Assembly (NCBI GenBank): GCA_964424035.1
Contig: CAYRHB010000033.1
Coordinates: 1 to 29,577 of the forward strand
Length of the DNA stretch: 29,577 nt
Direction: 5' to 3'
Source of the DNA: Leptolinea sp964424035
GTDB taxonomy: Bacteria > Chloroflexota > Anaerolineae > Anaerolineales > Anaerolineaceae
In this document: piece after piece, positions 23,696 to 29,577 of the stretch
How the letters are laid out: each line of letters starts with the position of its first letter
How positions within the stretch are numbered: position 1 is the first letter of the stretch
Notes under the pieces: model-generated
What the model was told of the DNA's origin: nothing
Database searches by the model: none
What the model saw: the letters and a program-made list of their open reading frames with translations, nothing else
Translations under genes and position numbers: made by a program

Positions 23696-24957
23696 TTAAT
23701 ATGACTCAAATTACTGAACAGGCTATCATTACCAGATTCTCAGATCATCTATCCAGCCATTCAAGGCATCTGGCAGCCATGCAGGCGGGTATTATGGATG
23801 CCCGCCTGCATCAAATGAACGATCTCGCCGGGCAGATCGGCCGTATGCTGGTGCCACCTGCAGATAGGATAAGATCTGCGAAAACTATTTCTCTTGGTAG
23901 GGATTGGTTGGAAGAATTTGCCACGGGAGAGATCACGAATTGCCTGGGGCCGGAATTTCTGATATACAACGGTCGAAGATGCCCGCGTATTCCGAATGGC
24001 GACTTGATGCTTATTTCTAGGGTTCGCGATATCCAGGGCGAACGAGGTGTGTTTGACCGACCTGCTAAAATTCAGGCCGAATTTGATGTTCAACCGGATG
24101 CCTGGTTCTATTCCCACCCGTCTGAATCAACAATTCCTCTTTCCATTTTGATGGAAATTGCCTTGCAACCCTGTGGTGTGCTGTCAGCCTGGCTTCATAC
24201 TCAACTTCGTCACCCCGACATTGATTTTTTGTTTCGTAATCTGGATGGTTCCATCACTCAAATCAAACCGCTGGATGTTCGGGGAAAAACGATAACCACC
24301 CATGCGACACTGGAGAAAACCGTTTTCAGTGGGAAAACGATCATCCAGGAATTTTCGTACAGGTTAAGTTGCGGTGATGAAGAATTTGTAGCCGGACACA
24401 CGACGTTTGGGTATTTCCCCGAAGAGACTATGAAATCACAGGTAGGTTTGGATGGTGGACACAGATCCCTTCCCCAGGGACAACAACAAAACAATTATGA
24501 GCGGTTACCCCGTTCAATCGATGATGATCTTTCCGTTCATAAGTTAAATTTAATAGATGGCATAAGAGTCAGTCAGATGTCGATTACTGAAAGCAAGGGC
24601 AACATCCAGGCCTGGCGTTCCAATACTCCGTCAGACTGGTTTTACGTCAACCATTTCCTGGGAGATCCGGTTATGCCGGGTTCTCTGGGAGTGGAAATGA
24701 TTTTTCAGGCATTTCGATCCGGGATCTCCCACTTTTCGGGTTTACCGGGAAAAGTACATGTTACCACCGGGAACGAAATGACCTGGAAATATCGCGGACA
24801 GGTTCTTCCATCCAATTCAAGGACCGACGTGGAAATTCGTATCAATGAAATTGCTGATCTACCAGCCGCAATGACTTTTAACGCATCCGCGTCTCTCTGG
24901 GTGGATGGATTGCGCATCTATGAGATACAGAACATTGCGCTCACTCAACAAAAATAA
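23692..24957 (+). CDS. Tandem FabA-like dehydratases (C-terminal half of PfaC)
   Basis: This 421-residue protein contains two hot-dog dehydratase/isomerase domains. The first has AWFYSHPSES with H142 and the following SILMEIALQPCGVLSAWL. The second has WFYVNHFLGDPVMPGSLGVE with H321. The second is near-canonical FabA/PfaC (HFxGDPVMPGSLGVE); the first is more diverged around the His. In PfaC these domains follow a KS and a chain-length factor; here those are absent, and the protein starts with about 70 helical residues instead. FabA-like DH domains in PUFA synthases make and isomerise double bonds. The start overlaps the PfaB-like stop (ATGA at 23692); a second ATG at 23701 is possible. Confidence 0.9.
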   Translation: MINMTQITEQAIITRFSDHLSSHSRHLAAMQAGIMDARLHQMNDLAGQIGRMLVPPADRIRSAKTISLGRDWLEEFATGEITNCLGPEFLIYNGRRCPRIPNGDLMLISRVRDIQGERGVFDRPAKIQAEFDVQPDAWFYSHPSESTIPLSILMEIALQPCGVLSAWLHTQLRHPDIDFLFRNLDGSITQIKPLDVRGKTITTHATLEKTVFSGKTIIQEFSYRLSCGDEEFVAGHTTFGYFPEETMKSQVGLDGGHRSLPQGQQQNNYERLPRSIDDDLSVHKLNLIDGIRVSQMSITESKGNIQAWRSNTPSDWFYVNHFLGDPVMPGSLGVEMIFQAFRSGISHFSGLPGKVHVTTGNEMTWKYRGQVLPSNSRTDVEIRINEIADLPAAMTFNASASLWVDGLRIYEIQNIALTQQK

Positions 24958-24968
24958 GGAAATTTGAA

Positions 24969-26537
24969 ATGTCTACTTCAATATTTGCTTCTGACAGGTT
25001 GAACGATCCCGAATCCATACATCAACTAATGGATACCGGAAAAGCGTACTTGCTGATTAAAAATGGAAACGCGATCCGGGTTGAGGAAACAGATGACCAT
25101 AATGGTCGGATTTCCGGTGGCGGGTTTCTCCCTGCCATTCCAGTTGATCGATTCGGCGAGGAGAGTTTTTGCCGCACGTACAACACGCAATATGCTTTTT
25201 ATGCAGGTGCCATGGCCAATGCCATTGCCTCAACCGATATGATTATTGCTCTGGGCAAACACGGGATGATGGGATCATTCGGATCTGCCGGACTGGTTCG
25301 TTCCCGGCTGGAAGCAGCCGTTGAGAAAATTCAACAGGCTTTACCACAAGGTCCTTACGCCTTCAATCTGATCAACAGCCCCTATGAAGAAGCGCTTGAG
25401 CGAAATGCAGTGGAAGTATACATTGACCGAAAAGTCCGAGTCATTGAAGCCTCAGCATATCTGGATGTATCTCCCAGCCTCGTTTACTACCGGGCAGCCG
25501 GATTATCTCAAAACCCAGACGGGAGCATTGAAATTGGCAACCATATCATCGCTAAAATCTCCCGCCGGGAAGTTGCAACAAAATTTATGCAGCCTGCGCC
25601 AGAAAAGATCCTGGAAAAATTACTTTCGGAGGGACGTATCACAGCTTTGCAGGCTGAACTTGCTCGCAAGGTCCCGATGGCAGACGATATTACGGTCGAA
25701 GGAGATTCTGGCGGCCACACAGATAACCGCCCGCTGGTCTGCCTGCTGCCCACCATGCTTTCATTGCGTGACGAAATCCAATCCAAATATCAATATGCAC
25801 ATCCGGTGCGCGTCGGAGCAGCCGGGGGGATCAGTACGCCTTCATCGGTGCTGGGCGCGTTCATGATGGGGGCGGCTTATGTGGTCACCGGATCAATAAA
25901 TCAGGCTTGCATTGAATCAGGGACTTCCGGGCATACCAGGAATTTGCTTTCCCAGGTTGGCATGGCGGATGTTGCCATGGCACCTGCAGCGGATATGTTC
26001 GAGATGGGCGTAAAAGTGCAGGTTTTAAGGCGCGGCACGATGTTCCATATACGCGCAACGAAGTTATATGAAATTTACTCCCAGTATGAATCGATTGAAT
26101 CCATTCCGGCAGATGAAAAAGAAAAATTGGAAAAACAGGTATTTCAACGCGACATGGATGCCATCTGGCAGGAAACAGACAACTTCTTCAAAGAACGTGA
26201 CCCCAGGCAAATTGAATTGGCTGAAAAGAACCCGAAAAAGAAAATGGCTCTTATCTTCCGGTGGTATCTCGGATTGTCTTCCCGTTGGTCGAATACCGGA
26301 GAACCCGGGCGTGAAATGGATTACCAGATTTGGTGTGGCCCTTCGATGGGCAGTTTCAACGATTGGACCCGCTCCACGTACCTGGCGCAACCGGAAAACC
26401 GACAAGTAGCCGATGTTACGGCCCAGATTTTCGCGGGAGCAGCATGGCAGTATCGGGTTCAACAGTTGAAATTACTCGGTATAGAGTTGCCTTCAAAATA
26501 TCACAATTTCTATCCCGCTTCGCCTGCGATTGCGTAA
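24969..26537 (+). CDS. pfaD: PfaD-type FMN-dependent enoyl reductase
   Basis: This 522-residue trans-acting enoyl reductase belongs to the PfaD / nitronate monooxygenase-like TIM-barrel family. It reduces the enoyl-ACP when saturation rather than a retained double bond is needed. Recognisable parts are the start up to LPAIPVDRFG, GKHGMMGSFGSAGL, the YAFNLINSP motif, EGDSGGHTDNRP, and the FMN phosphate region with AAGGISTPSSVLGAFMMGAAYVVTGSINQ. The C-terminal helical extension ends in a region rich in Lys/Arg and aromatic residues, as in PfaD. Length is normal. ATG at 24969 has AAGGAAA seven bases upstream. It lies 11 bases after the dehydratase gene and 14 bases before the PPTase. This gene is the strongest single marker that the cluster is Pfa-type. 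Confidence 0.95.
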   Translation: MSTSIFASDRLNDPESIHQLMDTGKAYLLIKNGNAIRVEETDDHNGRISGGGFLPAIPVDRFGEESFCRTYNTQYAFYAGAMANAIASTDMIIALGKHGMMGSFGSAGLVRSRLEAAVEKIQQALPQGPYAFNLINSPYEEALERNAVEVYIDRKVRVIEASAYLDVSPSLVYYRAAGLSQNPDGSIEIGNHIIAKISRREVATKFMQPAPEKILEKLLSEGRITALQAELARKVPMADDITVEGDSGGHTDNRPLVCLLPTMLSLRDEIQSKYQYAHPVRVGAAGGISTPSSVLGAFMMGAAYVVTGSINQACIESGTSGHTRNLLSQVGMADVAMAPAADMFEMGVKVQVLRRGTMFHIRATKLYEIYSQYESIESIPADEKEKLEKQVFQRDMDAIWQETDNFFKERDPRQIELAEKNPKKKMALIFRWYLGLSSRWSNTGEPGREMDYQIWCGPSMGSFNDWTRSTYLAQPENRQVADVTAQIFAGAAWQYRVQQLKLLGIELPSKYHNFYPASPAIA

Positions 26538-26551
26538 GGATTTGTTCGGGG

Positions 26552-27226
26552 ATGATAGACATATTGATTAATAGCCGCAGAGTAACTGACGGGTCAACCA
26601 TCTGGTATACATCCATGCAGAACCACCATGCAGAAGATTTCATGGGCTTTCTATCTGGCAGTGAACTGGAAAGCGCGAACAAGAAACGTGATGAAGTGCT
26701 ATCCCAGAGAGCAATCATCAGCCGGGGGTTCTTACGATATATCCTGGGCCATTCTCTGCACATGCATCCGACGGCAATCCCGCTGGAACTGACCGCACAT
26801 GGGAAACCGGTTCTGGCATACGACCTGAAACATCGACTGAATTTTAATGTCGCACATTCCAAAGAAATGTTGATCGTCGCTGTTAGCGAGACGTCACAAA
26901 TTGGAGTTGATGTCGAATGGATTGATCCTTCCAAAAACTTGAATCAAGTGGCAAACATCTGTTTGATGCCGGAAGAAACCAGGTTTTTTGCATTCCACGG
27001 AAATCAACCGTCAGTTTTCTTTAAAATTTGGACAATTAAAGAAGCCATCCTAAAAGCAACCGGTTTGGGTTTGGCATATCCGATGAATAAGTTCAGTGTT
27101 ATCTCTTCTAAGAGCGATGGAATATCCCACCGGGTATCCGGGGAGGTTACCGGTGGCAAACCCTGTGTACTCCATGAATTTGATCTACCCGGAAATTTTG
27201 CCGGCGCCCTGGCGGAAATCTATTAA
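26552..27226 (+). CDS. pfaE: Sfp-type 4-phosphopantetheinyl transferase (PfaE-like)
   Basis: This 224-residue enzyme loads the phosphopantetheine arm from CoA onto the ACP serines. It has the Sfp signatures: LELTAHGKPVL, FNVAHSKEMLIVAVS, IGVDVEWID with metal-binding D120 and E122, and FFKIWTIKEAILKATGLGL with K163 and E164. It is the broad-substrate two-halved class rather than AcpS, and fits the usual size. I chose ATG at 26552, 14 bases after the pfaD stop, because the open frame further upstream (from 26330) lies on top of pfaD. It closes the synthase operon, so it very probably activates the three ACPs at 18000-18880. Confidence 0.94.
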   Translation: MIDILINSRRVTDGSTIWYTSMQNHHAEDFMGFLSGSELESANKKRDEVLSQRAIISRGFLRYILGHSLHMHPTAIPLELTAHGKPVLAYDLKHRLNFNVAHSKEMLIVAVSETSQIGVDVEWIDPSKNLNQVANICLMPEETRFFAFHGNQPSVFFKIWTIKEAILKATGLGLAYPMNKFSVISSKSDGISHRVSGEVTGGKPCVLHEFDLPGNFAGALAEIY

Positions 27227-27231
27227 TAAAA

Positions 27232-27250
27232 CAAATCCTGCGAGGATTTG
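27232..27250 (+). other. Short hairpin between the synthase operon and the carboxylase genes
   Basis: CAAATCCT (27232-27239) and AGGATTTG (27243-27250) are perfect 8-bp arms around a 3-base loop. No T-run follows, so it is not a normal intrinsic terminator. It could be an RNA stability or processing element, or an operator, in the 83-base gap between the PPTase and carboxyltransferase genes. Confidence 0.55.
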
Positions 27251-27309
27251 ATAGTCAGGATACATCAAAATATTACACTTCCAAGCCTTAACCGGCTTCA
27301 AGGACTGTT

Positions 27310-28857
27310 ATGACAAAACCAACCATGTTGAAATTAGAGGAAATGCAATCTGCTGCCCGCAATGGTGGCGGAAGTGCACAGATAGAAAAACAACACAACA
27401 AGGGTAAATTCACAGCCCGCGAACGTATTGAAAAATTACTCGATCAGGGAACTTTTGTTGAAACCGGACTTTTTGTTTCCCATCGGGCTGTAGGATTGGG
27501 AATGGAAGCAACCCATCCGCCAACTGATGGGGTTGTGACCGGTTGGGGCAAAATAGAAGGGCGCCTTGTTTATGTTTTTGCCCAAGACTTTACCATTCTG
27601 GGTGGTTCGCTGGGTGAATCCCATGGGAATAAGATCGCCCGTGTGATGGAGCTGGCATATCAAAATGGCGCACCCATAATCGGGCTGAATGATTCTGGTG
27701 GAGCCAGGATACAGGAAGGTGTCGATTCACTGGCTGCGTATGGCGAAATCTTTTACCGGAATACCCGTGCTTCGGGTGTAATCCCCCAGATTTCTGCCAT
27801 ACTTGGTCCCTGTGCTGGAGGGGCTGTCTATTCACCCGGAATTAATGACTTTATTTTTATGACTGACCAGAACTCGCACATGTTTATCACCGGACCGGAG
27901 GTAATAAAAGCTGTTACCCACGAAGAGATTGATTTTGATTCACTTGGAGGGGCTGCCGTCCATACTCAGAAAAGTGGTGTGGCCCATTTTACCGGGCCGG
28001 ATGAAGAAGCTGTATTTAATCAAATACGCTGGCTGCTTTCCTATATTCCGTCTAATAATTTGATGCCCCCGCCCAGCCTGGCGTCATCGGATGATCCGGC
28101 ACGACTGGTTCCGGAGGTGGAGACCATAGTGCCAGATGATCCACAGCATCCATATGATATCAAGGCTGTAATTGAGGCCATTGTTGATAACGGAGAATTT
28201 CTTGAAGTTCACGCAGAGTACGCCCAAAATATTGTTGTGGGGTTCTCTAGGTTGGATGGTCACACGGTTGGTTTTGTAGCCAATCAACCTGCATATCTGG
28301 CAGGTGTTCTGGACATCAATGCTTCCGATAAAGCGGCACGTTTTATCCGTTTCTGCGACGCGTTTCATATTCCGCTGGTTACCCTCGTGGATACTCCGGG
28401 ATTTCTCCCCGGAAGTGAGCAGGAGCATGACGGCATCATCCGTCATGGAGCCAAAATGATCTATGCCTACGCAGAAGCAACAGTTCCCAAGGTTTCGATC
28501 ATTCTGCGTAAAGCCTACGGTGGAGCGTACATCGTGATGTCATCCAAACACCTTCGATGTGACCATAACCTGGCATGGCCGCAGGCAGAGATTGCTGTTA
28601 TGGGCCCGGAAGGAGCGGTAAAGATCGTTTTCCGTAAAGAGATCAATGCCTCCGAAGACCCGACTGTTGCGGCTGCCGGGTATACGGCACAATATCGTGA
28701 GGAATTTGCCAATCCATACCTTGCCGCATCACGCGGATATCTGGATGATGTAATCAACCCGGCGGAAAGTCGAAAATGTCTGATCCAGGCTCTGGACAGC
28801 CTGCGTGAGAAACGACAGGATACTCCACATCGTAAACATGGGAATATTCCCCTCTAA
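27310..28857 (+). CDS. Acyl-CoA carboxylase, carboxyltransferase (beta) subunit
   Basis: This 515-residue biotin-dependent carboxyltransferase transfers carboxylate from biotin to an acyl-CoA. It has the N-terminal KFTARERIEKLLD, oxyanion glycines in GGARIQEG and GPCAGGAVYSPG, and a C-terminal half with FLPGSEQEH and AEIAVMGPEGAV. Length matches PccB/AccB. The specificity residue, Asp in PccB of Streptomyces and Ile in the acetyl-CoA-accepting AccB, is I408 here (GGAYIVMSSKHL). That predicts acetyl-CoA or mixed substrate use. ATG at 27310 has AAGGA upstream. It follows the PPTase by 83 bases and is followed after 5 bases by biotin carboxylase. It could supply malonyl-CoA for the synthase, though it may serve general metabolism. 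Confidence 0.94.
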   Translation: MTKPTMLKLEEMQSAARNGGGSAQIEKQHNKGKFTARERIEKLLDQGTFVETGLFVSHRAVGLGMEATHPPTDGVVTGWGKIEGRLVYVFAQDFTILGGSLGESHGNKIARVMELAYQNGAPIIGLNDSGGARIQEGVDSLAAYGEIFYRNTRASGVIPQISAILGPCAGGAVYSPGINDFIFMTDQNSHMFITGPEVIKAVTHEEIDFDSLGGAAVHTQKSGVAHFTGPDEEAVFNQIRWLLSYIPSNNLMPPPSLASSDDPARLVPEVETIVPDDPQHPYDIKAVIEAIVDNGEFLEVHAEYAQNIVVGFSRLDGHTVGFVANQPAYLAGVLDINASDKAARFIRFCDAFHIPLVTLVDTPGFLPGSEQEHDGIIRHGAKMIYAYAEATVPKVSIILRKAYGGAYIVMSSKHLRCDHNLAWPQAEIAVMGPEGAVKIVFRKEINASEDPTVAAAGYTAQYREEFANPYLAASRGYLDDVINPAESRKCLIQALDSLREKRQDTPHRKHGNIPL

Positions 28858-28862
28858 AGGTG

Positions 28863-29577
28863 ATGACGATGAGAGTACTTGTTGCCAACCGTGGTGAAAT
28901 TGCCGTGCGTATAATGCGCAGTTGTCGTGAACTGGGTTTCGAAAGCGTGGCTGTATATTCAGAGGCGGATCAGGAAGCTTTTCATACCCGCTATGCCGAC
29001 GAAGCCATATTACTCGGACCAACCCCGGCAGCAGAAAGCTACTTTAATACTGACAAGGTTATCAAAGCAGCCCTGGAAGTGGAGGCGGATGCCATTCATC
29101 CCGGCTATGGTTTTCTTTCAGAAAATGCAGCATTCGCAAGATCGGTAGAAGACGCCGGGCTGATCTTTATTGGTCCCCGTCCGGAAACCATTTCGCTCAC
29201 TGGTGATAAGCTGGCTGCGCGGAGGATTGCGCGTGATGCCGGTCTGCCCGTTCTGCCCGGTCCGGATGAACCTATTGTTGATGAAGTACCGGCTTCCATG
29301 CTGCAGAATGTGGCATATCCGGTACTGATCAAAGCTGTCTCGGGGGGAGGCGGAAGAGGAATCCGGCTCGCCCATAAACCAAAAGAACTTGAGTTGATGG
29401 TCCAGGCAGCCCGCCAGGAAGCGATGGCTTCATTCGGCGATGATACTGTGTACCTTGAACCATTGGTTCAACAGGCGCGTCATATTGAAATCCAAATCAT
29501 TGGCGATGGACACGGCCGTATTCTTTGCCTCGGTGAACGGGAATGTTCCATCCAACGCAGAAGACAGAAAATAATTG
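28863..29577 (+). CDS. Biotin carboxylase (alpha subunit of acyl-CoA carboxylase), N-terminal part
   Basis: ATP-dependent carboxylation of biotin; the first 238 residues are visible and the window ends within the gene. It starts MRVLVANRGEIAVRIMRSCREL (from ATG 28869, or MTM from 28863), the classic biotin carboxylase opening. HPGYGFLSEN, GDKLAARRIARDAGLPV, the ATP-grasp glycine loop KAVSGGGGRGIR and HIEIQIIGD/GERECSIQRR follow. AAGGTG before the start is better spaced for 28869. Whether a biotin carrier domain is fused at the C-terminus cannot be seen. It forms a two-gene unit with the carboxyltransferase. Confidence 0.95.
   Translation, partial: MTMRVLVANRGEIAVRIMRSCRELGFESVAVYSEADQEAFHTRYADEAILLGPTPAAESYFNTDKVIKAALEVEADAIHPGYGFLSENAAFARSVEDAGLIFIGPRPETISLTGDKLAARRIARDAGLPVLPGPDEPIVDEVPASMLQNVAYPVLIKAVSGGGGRGIRLAHKPKELELMVQAARQEAMASFGDDTVYLEPLVQQARHIEIQIIGDGHGRILCLGERECSIQRRRQKII

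Noticed and set aside
26330..26551. Longer start for the PPTase inside pfaD
   Set aside because: It would overlap conserved pfaD coding by over 200 bases, and the added residues are not PPTase-like.

Overview
The window is about 29.6 kb of a draft bacterial genome. Two runs of exactly 10 N (12056-12065 and 16843-16852) are scaffold placeholders, and each interrupts a gene. From memory of protein families, the phosphohexomutase, the HTH-less NtrC-type regulator and the zinc-ribbon sigma-54 look most like Chloroflexota (Anaerolineae-like). This assignment is inference and was not tested by a search.

Layout. (1) 1-5494, minus strand: a sigma-54 regulatory operon. It runs rpoN, then a soluble PAS/GAF histidine kinase, then an NtrC-type response regulator with no DNA-binding domain, then a small two-helix membrane protein, then an unknown protein that leaves the window. 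Two near-consensus -24/-12 promoters lie in it, one before rpoN (overlapping a sigma-70-type promoter) and one before the membrane protein. An inverted repeat hides the membrane protein's ribosome binding site in read-through RNA but not in RNA started at the local sigma-54 promoter. (2) 5523-7780, plus: trmFO overlapping an exported M28-type peptidase. (3) 7790-8192, plus: a cold-shock protein gene behind a leader with a strong promoter, a 15-codon reading frame and an intrinsic terminator. (4) 8238-10758, minus: cysteine desulfurase, mnmA and a small membrane protein, tightly coupled. (5) 10854-14052, plus: phosphohexomutase, tatD and a polyprenyl diphosphate synthase. (6) 14053-14417: an AT-rich gap. 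(7) 14418-27226, plus: a PUFA-synthase-like (Pfa-type) secondary-lipid synthase operon. (8) 27310-29577, plus: carboxyltransferase and biotin carboxylase of an acyl-CoA carboxylase, the latter cut by the window end.

The lipid cluster is the main accessory system. It encodes KS-AT, three tandem ACPs plus the structural half of a ketoreductase, the catalytic ketoreductase plus dehydratase, a PfaB-like acyltransferase with a vestigial KS, a stand-alone pair of FabA-like dehydratases, a PfaD-type FMN enoyl reductase and an Sfp-type phosphopantetheinyl transferase. Compared with classical pfaABCDE, PfaA is spread over three polypeptides and the KS-CLF half of PfaC is absent. The adjoining carboxylase could supply malonyl-CoA: it has Ile at the residue that is Asp in propionyl-CoA-specific enzymes. 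The set is complete enough to make a reduced or unsaturated long acyl chain, but the product cannot be read from the sequence.

The second system of interest is the sigma-54 module. It carries its own sigma factor, sensor, activator, promoters and probable membrane target in one operon.
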